In this document: one piece after another, positions 31,266 through 40,553 of the stretch
Layout: each line of letters begins with the position of its first letter
Position numbering within the stretch: the stretch's first letter is position 1
Assembly (NCBI GenBank): GCA_022844275.1
Contig: JALHMB010000001.1
Span: 310,001 to 374,000 of the forward strand
DNA from: Hyphomicrobiaceae bacterium
GTDB taxonomy: Bacteria > Pseudomonadota > Alphaproteobacteria > Rhizobiales > Hyphomicrobiaceae
Direction of reading: 5' to 3'
DNA: 64,000 bases
Program-made: the position numbers and the translations under genes
Notes under the pieces: generated by a model
Database searches by the model: none
What the model was told of the DNA's origin: nothing
What the model saw: only the letters and a program-made list of their open reading frames with translations

Positions 31266-31484
31266 GCCGGAACCGGCGTCCCGCATAGCTGATAAGCGGC
31301 CCGAATCCGGCGTGAGGGGCATAGTGGCGTTGATCCACTGGCATTCCATACCCAAATGGATATCCAGAGAGTCGGGTTTGACGCGGCCCGCCAGCTAGAC
31401 TAGAAAGATTCCAAAATCCTGGCCTATTGCCGGCCCCGCCGCGACCCGATCCGATCGGGCTCGCGAACTACCAAGAGGACAGTC

Positions 31485-32042
31485 ATGTTCATCCAGACAG
31501 AGCCGACCCCCAATCCGGCCACGCTCAAGTTCATCCCCGGCAAGTCGGTTCTCACCGACGGCACGGCCGACTATCGCGACATGGACGAGGCCGGCGCCTC
31601 GCCGCTCGCCCAGCGCCTGTTCGCGATCGATGGCGTTCGCGGCGTGTTCCTTGGCTCGGACTTCATCTCCGTTACCAAGGGCGATGGCGAGTGGCAGCAT
31701 CTGAAGCCCGCGATCCTTGGCGCGATCATGGAGCACTACATGTCCGGCGCGCCGGTCATGGAGGGCGGCGAGGACGGCGAAGCGCTGCCCGGCGGCGACT
31801 ACGACGAGAAGGACGAGGAGACCGTCAAGGCCATCAAGGAGCTGCTCGACACGCGCGTGCGCCCGGCCGTTGCCAATGACGGTGGCGACATCGTGTTCCA
31901 CGGCTTCCGCGAGGGCATCGTCTATCTGCACATGCGTGGCGCCTGCGCCGGTTGCCCGAGTTCGACGGCGACACTGCGCGGTGGCATCGAGCGCCTGCTG
32001 CAGCACTTCCTGCCCGATGTGCAGGAAGTCCGCCCCGTCTGA
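31485..32042 (+). CDS. NifU/Nfu-type Fe-S scaffold protein
   Basis: MFIQTEPTPNPATLKFIPG (Nfu N-domain) and RGACAGCPSSTATLRGGIERLL (CxxC NifU domain). Confidence 0.95.
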   Translation: MFIQTEPTPNPATLKFIPGKSVLTDGTADYRDMDEAGASPLAQRLFAIDGVRGVFLGSDFISVTKGDGEWQHLKPAILGAIMEHYMSGAPVMEGGEDGEALPGGDYDEKDEETVKAIKELLDTRVRPAVANDGGDIVFHGFREGIVYLHMRGACAGCPSSTATLRGGIERLLQHFLPDVQEVRPV

Positions 32043-32063
32043 GCTTCGGCATATTCCGGAACA

Positions 32064-32090
32064 AAAAAGCCCCGCACCGCGGGGCTTTTT
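32064..32090 (+). terminator. Rho-independent terminator after nfu
   Basis: aaaaagccccgc-acc-gcggggcttttt. Confidence 0.9.
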
Positions 32091-32265
32091 CATTTGGGGA
32101 ACCGGCGTGTTTGCTGTCCGTTGCTCGATATTGGCAGAGCGCGTGATCCTGTTGCTCAGGTCGCTCCCTAAAATTTGCAGTGCACTTTTGGCGCCCCACA
32201 TCCCATGATGTACCCGACCGGCGCGTCGCCGCTCCAAATGACCCACAAGGCACAAGGATCCCCTC

Positions 32266-32859
32266 ATGGCTTCAACCATTGACGCCGCCGCGCTCGACCA
32301 GCTCTTCCGCACGGCCCGTACGCACAACAAGTTTCTCGACAAGGATGTGCCGGACAGCCTGCTCGAGCAGGTCGTGGAGCTCGCTCAGCTCGGCCCCACC
32401 AGTGCCAACTGCCAGCCAGCACGCATCTTGTTCGTGAAAACCCCCGAGGCCAAGGCGCGTCTGAAGCCATTCCTGTCGGAAGGCAACCGTGACAAGACCA
32501 TGTCGGCGCCGGTGTGCGCGATCTTCGCGCACGATCTCGAGTTCTACGAGAACCTGCCGCGCACTTTCCCGCACAATCAGGCGGCCAAGAGTTGGTTCAC
32601 GGGTAGCCCCGCCCACGCCGAGGTAACGGCATTCCGCAATGGCTCCCTGCAGGGCGCGTATTTCATTCTCGCGGCGCGGGCGCTCGGTCTCGATACCGGT
32701 CCGATGTCCGGCTATGATCAGGCGGGCGTCGACAAAGAGTTTTTCCCGGACGGCAAGATCAAATCCAACTTCCTGATCAATCTCGGCTACGGTGATACGT
32801 CAGCTCTGATGGGTCGCCTCCCACGCCTGACGTTCGACGAGGTCGCCAAGATCATCTAA
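32266..32859 (+). CDS. Nitroreductase family, malonic semialdehyde reductase (RutE)-like
   Basis: [61 protein letters not shown]. Confidence 0.88.
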   Translation: MASTIDAAALDQLFRTARTHNKFLDKDVPDSLLEQVVELAQLGPTSANCQPARILFVKTPEAKARLKPFLSEGNRDKTMSAPVCAIFAHDLEFYENLPRTFPHNQAAKSWFTGSPAHAEVTAFRNGSLQGAYFILAARALGLDTGPMSGYDQAGVDKEFFPDGKIKSNFLINLGYGDTSALMGRLPRLTFDEVAKII

Positions 32860-32868
32860 GTTGGCCAC

Positions 32869-33561
32869 ATGGCCATTCTCGCGTTCGACACCTGTCTCGG
32901 GGCCGTCTCCGTTGCGCTGCGCTATGCTGCGGCGAACGGCGACTTGCTCATCCGCGAGGCCTACGAGCCGCGCCAGACAGGTCATGCCGAACGCCTCATG
33001 CCCATGATCGCCGAGGTCATGGCCACGGCAGGGCGCACGTTCGCCGATATCGAGCGCTTTGCCGTGACCATCGGTCCCGGCACCTTCACGGGCGTACGCG
33101 TCGGCGTGGCGGCAGCACGCGCCTTCGCGCTTTCGGCGGGGCGTCCCGTGGTCGGGATCAGCAGCCTCGAAGTGATCGCCGCACGGGGCCGGACTCTGAT
33201 CGGGCCTTCGGCGGCATCGCGCCCCCTGCTGGTTGCCGTCGATGCACGTCGGGGCGCGCTCTACTGTGCGCTTCATGGCGTCTCCGATGAGGCTGGCGAC
33301 GGCGCGCCCGCCCTGCTCACGGCAGAAGCAGCAGCCGCACTTGCACGGGAACACGATGCGCTCGTGATCGCCTCCGGTGCGCCGCTCGTCGCGGAAGCCG
33401 CCGGGCCCGCCATCGAGACGGCGCTCGCTACCATCGAGCCGCACGCGCGCTTCCTGGCTCAGCTCGCTGCCGACCGGGCACCTTCCGGAACCATCAGCCC
33501 ACTCTACCTGCGCGCGCCCGATGTGAAACCGCAGCCGCAACCGATCGCGAGGCGCCCATGA
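32869..33561 (+). CDS. tsaB: tRNA threonylcarbamoyladenosine biosynthesis protein TsaB
   Basis: MAILAFDTCLGAVSVAL; FAVTIGPGTFTGVRVGVAAARAFAL. Confidence 0.93.
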   Translation: MAILAFDTCLGAVSVALRYAAANGDLLIREAYEPRQTGHAERLMPMIAEVMATAGRTFADIERFAVTIGPGTFTGVRVGVAAARAFALSAGRPVVGISSLEVIAARGRTLIGPSAASRPLLVAVDARRGALYCALHGVSDEAGDGAPALLTAEAAAALAREHDALVIASGAPLVAEAAGPAIETALATIEPHARFLAQLAADRAPSGTISPLYLRAPDVKPQPQPIARRP

Positions 33562-34040
33562 GCAAGAGCCCGGCGACCGGCCCCATCAGCCTGCTCTGGG
33601 CCCAGCCCGACGATGCCACCGGCATCGCAGCCATTCATGCCGAGCTCTTCCCAACCGCATGGGACAGAGATGCCATCCAGGCCCTCATCGAGCACCCGGC
33701 ATCGCTGTCGCTCGTCGCCGTGCGGCCGGGCCGGCAGGTCGTCGGCTTTATCATTGCCCAGATCGCAGCCGACGAGGCGGAGATCCTGACCATCGGCGTT
33801 GCCTCAGACGGTCAGCGGCGGGGTATCGGCCGCCAGCTCGTCGAGGGTGCTGCGCGCGCTGCAGCACGCTCGGATGCCAAGCGGCTCTTTCTCGATGTGG
33901 CAGCCGGCAACAACGCGGCCCGCGCGCTCTACGCATCCTGCGGCTTTGCCGAGATCGGCCTTCGCAAGTCCTACTACACACTTCCCGGCGGCGCCCGCGA
34001 CGACGCCCTCCAGCTCGCCCGCGATCTCGCGTCGGCATGA
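33558..34040 (+). CDS. rimI: Ribosomal-protein-alanine N-acetyltransferase RimI-like
   Basis: GNAT motif ILTIGVASDGQRRGIGRQLVEGA; FLDVAAGNNAARALYASCGF; ATGA overlap with tsaB. Confidence 0.9.
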   Translation: MSKSPATGPISLLWAQPDDATGIAAIHAELFPTAWDRDAIQALIEHPASLSLVAVRPGRQVVGFIIAQIAADEAEILTIGVASDGQRRGIGRQLVEGAARAAARSDAKRLFLDVAAGNNAARALYASCGFAEIGLRKSYYTLPGGARDDALQLARDLASA

Positions 34041-34145
34041 CGATTGCGCTCGATTGAGCTGCACGCCGATCGGGTGACAATGCCGAGCCGGCAGCCTATC
34101 GTGCATTCATTCCCAACTTAGAGACGACACCCAGGAGGAGAGCCC

Positions 34146-34781
34146 ATGATCAATGAGCTGCGCATCTACACGCTCAAGGCCGGCATGGGGGCCGAGGCCG
34201 CGAAAAACTCAGGCACCGTCGGTCGCGACATCCGCGGCGACAATTATGGCAAGCTTGAAGGCTACTGGATCACCGAGATCGGCTCGCTCAACCAGGTCGT
34301 GCACCTCTGGAGCTACGAGAGCCTAAACGATCGCGCGCGACTCCGCGCCGAGCTGCAGAAGAACAAGCGCTGGACGGAAGAATACATTCCGCTGATCCGT
34401 CCCTATCTGCTGCGCCAGGACATTCGTCTCCTCAATCCGATCATCGCACCAACCAAGCCGGCGACCACGGGCAATGTCTATGAGCTGCGCTACTACCGCT
34501 GCCGGCCGGGCGGCGCCAAGCCGTGGCTCGATGCGTTCACCGGAGCACTCCCGGTGCGTGAGAAGTATTCGAAGATCTCCGGCCTCTGGACAACTGAGGC
34601 TGGCCAGCCCAACGAGGTCATGCATCTCTGGGCCTATCCCGACCTCAACGCGCGCGCGAAGGTACGCGGCGATGCGGTCAAGGACCCCGGCTGGCAGGCG
34701 TTCCTCAAGGTCGGCGGCCCGCTGCTCGACGAGATGAACAACCTCATCATGCTGCCGAGCGCGCATTCGCCGATGCAGTAA
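34146..34781 (+). CDS. NIPSNAP family protein
   Basis: Two ferredoxin-like repeats MINELRIYTLKAG... and YELRYYRCRPGG... Confidence 0.88.
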   Translation: MINELRIYTLKAGMGAEAAKNSGTVGRDIRGDNYGKLEGYWITEIGSLNQVVHLWSYESLNDRARLRAELQKNKRWTEEYIPLIRPYLLRQDIRLLNPIIAPTKPATTGNVYELRYYRCRPGGAKPWLDAFTGALPVREKYSKISGLWTTEAGQPNEVMHLWAYPDLNARAKVRGDAVKDPGWQAFLKVGGPLLDEMNNLIMLPSAHSPMQ

Positions 34782-34787
34782 GAAGTC

Positions 34788-34823
34788 TCCCCTCTCCCCA
34801 TTGAAGGCAATGGGGAGAGGGGA
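34788..34823. terminator. Long perfect hairpin between convergent genes (gggagagggg-type repeat)
   Basis: TCCCCTCTCCCCATTG-aagg-CAATGGGGAGAGGGGA, 16-bp perfect stem. Confidence 0.75.
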
Positions 34824-34828
34824 AAGAT

Positions 34829-36382
34829 TTACTCGACCAACCGCGCGCGCAATATGCGATGGAGGATCTTGCCGGTCGCCGTGCGCGGCATGTCCTCCTC
34901 ACGAATGAAACTCATCGAGCGCGGGCGCTTGTAAGGGGCAATGCGATCGCGGCACCACGCGATCAGTTCCTCGGAAGTTGCCGTTGCCTCATCGTGCAGA
35001 ATGACGAACGCGTGCACGCGCTCGCCCCATTTCTCGTCAGGCGCGCCGACGATGGCCACATCCTTGATCATCGGGTGCGCCCCGAGCGCGGCTTCGACCT
35101 CCGACGGATAGATGTTCTCGCCGCCCGAGATGATCATATTGCTCTTGCGGTCGACGAGATGGATGAAGCCATCCTCATCGCGCCGCGCGAGATCGCCGAC
35201 TGAGCAATATTCACCGCGGAAGGCCTCCGCCGTTTTGTCGGGAAGCTGCCAATAGCCGTCGAAGCACCAGGGCGTGCGCGAATAGAGCTCACCCGCTTCA
35301 CCGTCAGCAACTTCGCTGCCGTCCGGCGTCAGCAGGCGCACGCGCCCCGACCCGCCGATCTCGCGGCCGACTGAGCCGAGCTTGCTCAACTGCTCATCGG
35401 GGCGCAGGATCGTCACCCATCCCGCTTCCGTCGAGCCATACATCTCGTAGAGCCCGGAATTCGCGAACAGCTCCATGATCCCGAGCTTCGTGTCGTGCCG
35501 CGCCGGTGCCGACGAGATGAGAAGCCGCTCTGCACGCCGGACATCGTAGCGGGCGCGCACGGCCTCGGAGAGTGCCAGCATCATGATGTAGTGCGTCGGC
35601 ACCAGCGATGTGAAGCTCGCCCCAGTCTCCGCGAGCGACGCCAAAAGATGCTCGGGATCGACGCTCTTTCTGTTGTAGATCGCGGTCGTCGCGCCGCAGT
35701 AGGCGAAGGCGCCGTAGAAGAAGACCGAGTTGGCGTGGCACATGGGCATGACGAGCAGCGCGGTGTCGCGCGCGGAAATCCTGAACTCGACCTCGGTGAT
35801 GAGGGAATGGAGCGCGCTCGCACCATGAGAGCGGATCGCGCCCTTCGGCCGGCCCGTCGTGCCGGACGTGTACATGAGCGTCCAGGAATCGCCGAGATCG
35901 ACCGCGATGTCCGGCTCGCGATCGAGCGCCGACGAGAGAAAACCCTCGTAGGCGCGAAAGCCTGCCGGTATCTTGCCAAGGCCGAACATGATGCAGCGAT
36001 CCGGCCCGATTGGCAGATCAGCCAGGCTCTCCTCGATCACGCCGACGAGTTGATCCTCGACGATCAGAGCGGCGGCGCCACTGTTCTCGATGATGAAACG
36101 GATTTCCGGGCCGGCGAGGCGGAAGTTGATCGGAACAGCTACGAGGCCGGCCTTCGCGCACGCCGCATAGATCTCCGCCCATTCGAGCGTGTTGTAGGCG
36201 AGCACTGCCACGCGGTCGCCCTTCGCAAGGCCGAGACCAAGAAGCGCGTTGGCGAGCCGGCAGGCGCGCGCGTTCCACTGACGAAACGTGATCTGGCGTT
36301 CAAGATCGCGTGCCCCGATGCGATCGGGAGAAAGCCGCGCCTGCGTCGCGAGCATCTCGCCGAGATTGAGCAGGCGCGTCAT
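34829..36382 (-). CDS. Acyl-CoA synthetase (AMP-forming)
   Basis: LMYTSGTTGRPKGAIRSH; GELYSRTPWCFDGYWQLPDKTAEAF; DRKSNMIISGGENIYPSEVEAAL; PRTATGKILHRILR. Confidence 0.95.
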   Translation of the reverse strand: MTRLLNLGEMLATQARLSPDRIGARDLERQITFRQWNARACRLANALLGLGLAKGDRVAVLAYNTLEWAEIYAACAKAGLVAVPINFRLAGPEIRFIIENSGAAALIVEDQLVGVIEESLADLPIGPDRCIMFGLGKIPAGFRAYEGFLSSALDREPDIAVDLGDSWTLMYTSGTTGRPKGAIRSHGASALHSLITEVEFRISARDTALLVMPMCHANSVFFYGAFAYCGATTAIYNRKSVDPEHLLASLAETGASFTSLVPTHYIMMLALSEAVRARYDVRRAERLLISSAPARHDTKLGIMELFANSGLYEMYGSTEAGWVTILRPDEQLSKLGSVGREIGGSGRVRLLTPDGSEVADGEAGELYSRTPWCFDGYWQLPDKTAEAFRGEYCSVGDLARRDEDGFIHLVDRKSNMIISGGENIYPSEVEAALGAHPMIKDVAIVGAPDEKWGERVHAFVILHDEATATSEELIAWCRDRIAPYKRPRSMSFIREEDMPRTATGKILHRILRARLVE

Positions 36383-36386
36383 TCGC

Positions 36387-37646
36387 TCATCCGCTGTTGG
36401 CCTGCGCCTCGACACGCCAGAGATCGGCGTGAAAGCGCAGCGTCAGGACCAGCACCATTGCGAGCCCGAACAGCGCATAGCCGGACACGGTGCTCGCAAA
36501 TCCTATGCGCTCGATGAGCCATCCCGCAGTCAGAAGCCCAAGCGGCAGGCTGTAGATCGCAAGAATACGCACACCCATGACACGCCCCGAGACCTCTGGC
36601 GTCACCGCCCGCAGGATCAGCACGACCATGGCGATCATGCAAAGGCTCTGCGCGAACCCACCTAGAAAAAGGAACGTCACGCCAAGGTGCAGGTGGCTCA
36701 TCTGCCCGAAGATGACGAGCATGGCGTACCAGACGACGGCTGAGCCGAGCATCAGGCGCGCGAGCGGAACTCTGCGCCCGACGACCGAGAAGCCGAACGA
36801 ACCGACGAGCGCGCCGCCGGCAAAGCTCGCGACGAGCAGCGCCAGGCCGCGCTCGTCGACGAAATAAACCTCGCGCGCTGCGTAAGGCAGCAGGCCATTC
36901 GAGAGAGGATAGGCCGTCAGATTGACGAGGACGGCGAGCCAGATCGCAGCCCGCAGTACCGGCCGGGACCATACGTACGCCACGCCTTCGCGGAGCTCGT
37001 GCCAGAAGGAGGCCCGCACGGGCAGCGCGACGTCCAATGCATCTGTCGGCGGTCCCAGTGGACGCGCGGCGCGAGCAGCAGCGATCGTCAGGAAGACGCC
37101 GATCACATAGAAGCTCACGACGACGATGTAGGTCGACGCGATACCGAGCAGCGCAAAGAGAGTGGCGCCCACAAGCGCACCGGCGACACGCGCCGAATCG
37201 ATCGTCGTGCGCTCGAGCGCCATGGCACCCGTGAGCAGCTCGCGCGGCAGTGCACCCGCCATGAAGGCGCTGCGGATGGCGAGATCGGACGGCCTGATCA
37301 GACCGTTCAGGAGCGCGACGACGAGGACGATCCCGGGCGCCAGCGCTCCGGCTTGGGCTAATCCGAGAAGCACGCCCGCCAGAACCGTGTACCAGATCCG
37401 CATGAGCACGAGCGTATTGCGGTGACCGATGCGATCGGCGACGACGCCGAGCAACGGCGCGACGAGCGTGCCGAGATACAGCGAGGCGCCGAACAGCGTC
37501 AGCAGCACGACGGAACCCGTCTCGACCAGCACGTACCAGCCGAGGATCAGCGTCTCCATTTCGAGCGCCCAGACGGTGACCAGCGCCGCCGGCCATTGCA
37601 GGCGGAAGGCTTTCACACTGAAGGGGGCCAACCAGGAGGGATGCAT
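36387..37646 (-). CDS. MFS transporter
   Basis: Polytopic protein, GVVADRIGHRNTLVLMRIW; ATG at 37646 chosen as likely start (MHPSWLAPFSVKAFR). Confidence 0.88.
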   Translation of the reverse strand: MHPSWLAPFSVKAFRLQWPAALVTVWALEMETLILGWYVLVETGSVVLLTLFGASLYLGTLVAPLLGVVADRIGHRNTLVLMRIWYTVLAGVLLGLAQAGALAPGIVLVVALLNGLIRPSDLAIRSAFMAGALPRELLTGAMALERTTIDSARVAGALVGATLFALLGIASTYIVVVSFYVIGVFLTIAAARAARPLGPPTDALDVALPVRASFWHELREGVAYVWSRPVLRAAIWLAVLVNLTAYPLSNGLLPYAAREVYFVDERGLALLVASFAGGALVGSFGFSVVGRRVPLARLMLGSAVVWYAMLVIFGQMSHLHLGVTFLFLGGFAQSLCMIAMVVLILRAVTPEVSGRVMGVRILAIYSLPLGLLTAGWLIERIGFASTVSGYALFGLAMVLVLTLRFHADLWRVEAQANSG

Positions 37647-37937
37647 TCCAAATGCCCGATCTCGTAGCGTCGCTGTGCAGCATGAGCTGGGAGACCGGCA
37701 GGCCAATACCCAGGCCGAGGAATCAGGGCTCACAATATGTCAGGCTATCAGCGGCGGGAGGCCATCAAAACCCGGTCGTCGTGCAGTGCGGGATGGTCCG
37801 CGCCGCGCTCCCTGCTGCCGAGTTGACAATGACGGGCCAATATCCGAAAAAACCAAACATGGGGTTCTCCGCGACGACCTCGTGAGGCGCAAGCCCAATG
37901 TTCGCGTCCCAACGCCTCATTCGAGGAAGGACGCGCC

Positions 37938-38756
37938 ATGCCATCTCCAACCGAAATTTCTGCTGCCCAACTCGCTCGCCTCGTCGGCCTGCCGACCGCG
38001 CCTGCGATCATCGACGTCCGCACCGACGAGGACTTCGCGGCGGCGCCGCGGCTGATCCCCGGCTCCGTGCGCCGAGACCCGTTCCATGCGGCCGCGTGGT
38101 CTAAAAGCCTCGCCGACCGAAATGCCGTCGTCGTATGCCAGAAGGGCCTGAAGCTCAGTCAGGGTGCTGCGGCCTTGCTGCGCCACGAAGGTGTGCAGGC
38201 GGAGACGCTCGAGGGCGGGTTCGTCGGCTGGCACGAGGCGGGGCTGCCTACGGTCAATGCTGCCAAGCTGCCGCCACGCGATGCCCAGGGACGGACGGTG
38301 TGGGTCACGCGCGGACGGCCGAAGATCGATCGCATTGCCTGTCCCTGGCTGGTCCGCCGCTTTGTCGACCCGGATGCGGTCTTCCTCTTCGTGTCGCCAT
38401 CGGAAGTGAACGCCGTGGCCGAGCGCTTTGCCGCTACGCCCTTCGATATCGAGGGCGTCTTCTGGAGCCATCGCGGCGATCGCTGTACGTTCGACACCAT
38501 GCTCAGCGAACTCGGCCTCGCCGACACGGCCCTCAAACAACTGGCGACGATCGTGCGTGGCGCGGACACGGCGCGCATGGACCTCGCGCCGGAAGCCGCC
38601 GGACTGCTGGCCGTATCGCTCGGCTTCTCGCGCATGTACCGTGATGATCTCGCTCAGCTCGAGGCTGCGATGGTGATATACGACGGCTTCTATCGCTGGT
38701 GCCGTGACGCCAGCGATGAGACGCACAACTGGCCCTCTCCAAAGGTCAAGGCATAG
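37938..38756 (+). CDS. Rhodanese domain fused to ChrB-type chromate resistance C-terminal domain
   Basis: Rhodanese AIIDVRTDEDFAAAPRLIPGS with CQKGLKLS loop, then VWVTRGRPKIDRIACPWLVRRFVDPDAVFLFV. Confidence 0.88.
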   Translation: MPSPTEISAAQLARLVGLPTAPAIIDVRTDEDFAAAPRLIPGSVRRDPFHAAAWSKSLADRNAVVVCQKGLKLSQGAAALLRHEGVQAETLEGGFVGWHEAGLPTVNAAKLPPRDAQGRTVWVTRGRPKIDRIACPWLVRRFVDPDAVFLFVSPSEVNAVAERFAATPFDIEGVFWSHRGDRCTFDTMLSELGLADTALKQLATIVRGADTARMDLAPEAAGLLAVSLGFSRMYRDDLAQLEAAMVIYDGFYRWCRDASDETHNWPSPKVKA

Positions 38757-38767
38757 AGGGCCGCACG

Positions 38768-40090
38768 ATGACATCACAAACCTCGACCGCGCCCCGCGAG
38801 GGCGCGGCAACTCCAGCGCCGACCTTTGCCGAAGCGCTCAGCGTCTGGGCACGGATCGGCCTGATCTCGTTCGGCGGTCCGGCCGGGCAGATTGCGCTGA
38901 TGCATCGAATGCTAGTCGACGAGAAAAGGTGGATCGACGAGCGCTCGTATCTGCAGGCACTGAATTTCTGCATGCTTCTTCCTGGTCCGGAAGCCATGCA
39001 ACTCGCGACGTACGTCGGATGGCGGCTGCACGGGACGATTGGCGGTCTGGCCGCAGGCCTGCTGTTCGTTCTGCCGGGTGCGCTCGTCATCCTGTCGCTC
39101 GCCGCGCTCTACGCGATGTTCGGCACGCTGCCGCTCGCTACGGCACTTCTGACCGGCATCAAGGCTGCCGTGCTCGCGATCGTCGTCGAGGCGCTCGTCC
39201 GGATTGCGAAGCGCGGGTTGACGGCGACCGACCACCGCTGGCTCGCGGCACTGGCCTTCGTCGCGATCTTTTTCTTCGGCGTGCCCTTTCCGCTGATTGT
39301 TCTTGCCGCCGCGCTCTACGGCTTCGCGACCGGTACTGGTGTTGCCGATCAGACCGCTCGCGCAGCGCCAGCGGTCAGCCTCACAGTAACAGTACGGACG
39401 GCCGCCATCTGGCTTGCTATCTGGATCGCGCCTCTCGCCATCCTGGCGATGATCCTCGGCAGCTCCCACGTCACGACGCAGCTCAGCCTGCTCTTCTCGA
39501 AGCTTGCGGTCGTGACCTTCGGCGGCGCCTATGCCGTACTTGCCTATCTCGCGCAGGACATGGTCCAGCACTTCGGCTGGATGACCGCTGGCGAGATGGT
39601 CGATGCACTCGGCTTTGCTGAAACGACCCCCGGGCCCCTCATCCTCGTCACCGAGTTCGTAGGTTTTCTGACCGCCTACCGGCACGGCGGAGGCCCGCCG
39701 CTGCTCATGGGCACGCTCGGTGCATTCGTGGCGCTGTGGGCAACGTTCGCGCCGTGCTTTCTATGGATCTTCGTCGGCGCGCCTTACATCGAGCGCATCA
39801 ACGCCGAACCACGGTTCAGAGCGGCGCTCGCTGCAGTGACCGCGGCCGTGGTCGGCGTGATCCTCAATCTGACGGTCTGGTTCGCGCTCAACGTACTCTT
39901 CCGCGAGAGCACGACGACGTGGCTCGGCCCCTTGCGGCTCTATCTGCCGCAACCTGCGAGCCTCGACTGGCTCGCCTTGAGCCTGACTGGCGTCGCCTTC
40001 ATGCTGCTCTTCTGGCTCCATCGCGGCATCATGACAACGCTCGCGATATGCGGCGCGCTCGGCGTCGGCTGGCACCTTCTCACGAGCTGA
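38768..40090 (+). CDS. chrA: Chromate transporter ChrA
   Basis: Two duplicated halves: ISFGGPAGQIALMHRMLVDEKRWIDE...LPGPEAMQLATYVGW and VTFGGAYAVLAYLAQDMVQ...TPGPLILVTEFVGF. Confidence 0.94.
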   Translation: MTSQTSTAPREGAATPAPTFAEALSVWARIGLISFGGPAGQIALMHRMLVDEKRWIDERSYLQALNFCMLLPGPEAMQLATYVGWRLHGTIGGLAAGLLFVLPGALVILSLAALYAMFGTLPLATALLTGIKAAVLAIVVEALVRIAKRGLTATDHRWLAALAFVAIFFFGVPFPLIVLAAALYGFATGTGVADQTARAAPAVSLTVTVRTAAIWLAIWIAPLAILAMILGSSHVTTQLSLLFSKLAVVTFGGAYAVLAYLAQDMVQHFGWMTAGEMVDALGFAETTPGPLILVTEFVGFLTAYRHGGGPPLLMGTLGAFVALWATFAPCFLWIFVGAPYIERINAEPRFRAALAAVTAAVVGVILNLTVWFALNVLFRESTTTWLGPLRLYLPQPASLDWLALSLTGVAFMLLFWLHRGIMTTLAICGALGVGWHLLTS

Positions 40091-40096
40091 GCTGCT

Positions 40097-40480
40097 TCAA
40101 GTACCGGCGTCGGGCTGGCAGGCTTCGCGACTCGGTATCCAGGACGTGTTGTTCTCGAAGATGTCGCAACGCGTGAGGACGGTGCCGACGTGCGTCCTCA
40201 TGCACACGATCTCGCCGAGCTGGTAGGCTTTGCCATTGAAGCGGCAGCGGCAGGGAATGACCCTGCCCCAACCGTCGATTACACCGCGGTGCGGCGAGGA
40301 GGTATAATTGGCCGGCGGCAGCCCCTGCGGCTCCGCCGCCGTGCCTGCGCTCGGCGCTCCCTGCTGCGCTGCGGCCACCGCCGACAGAGATATGGCAGCC
40401 AGAAGCGCTACACCGGACACAGCGTGAAGCCGAAACGGGCCTCGACGCGACAAACATTTCGTGCCGTTCATAACCGTACG
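40097..40480 (-). CDS. Small exported cysteine-containing hypothetical protein
   Basis: Hydrophobic signal-like stretch ALLAAISLSAVAAAQQ then IPCRCRFNGKAYQLGEIVCMRTHVGTVLTRCDIFENNTSW; start uncertain (ATG near 40483). Confidence 0.55.
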   Translation of the reverse strand, partial: RTVMNGTKCLSRRGPFRLHAVSGVALLAAISLSAVAAAQQGAPSAGTAAEPQGLPPANYTSSPHRGVIDGWGRVIPCRCRFNGKAYQLGEIVCMRTHVGTVLTRCDIFENNTSWIPSREACQPDAGT

Positions 40481-40553
40481 CATGGCATTGGCACTCCGCC
40501 ATGGTTCTGTGCCAAAGATGCAGACTGCCGGAATGCAATGAGGACAACGGCGA

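Noticed and set aside
36379-37683. 434-aa alternative-frame ORF overlapping the MFS gene
   Set aside because: Arg-rich product without TM pattern, shifted by one frame from a clear MFS transporter.
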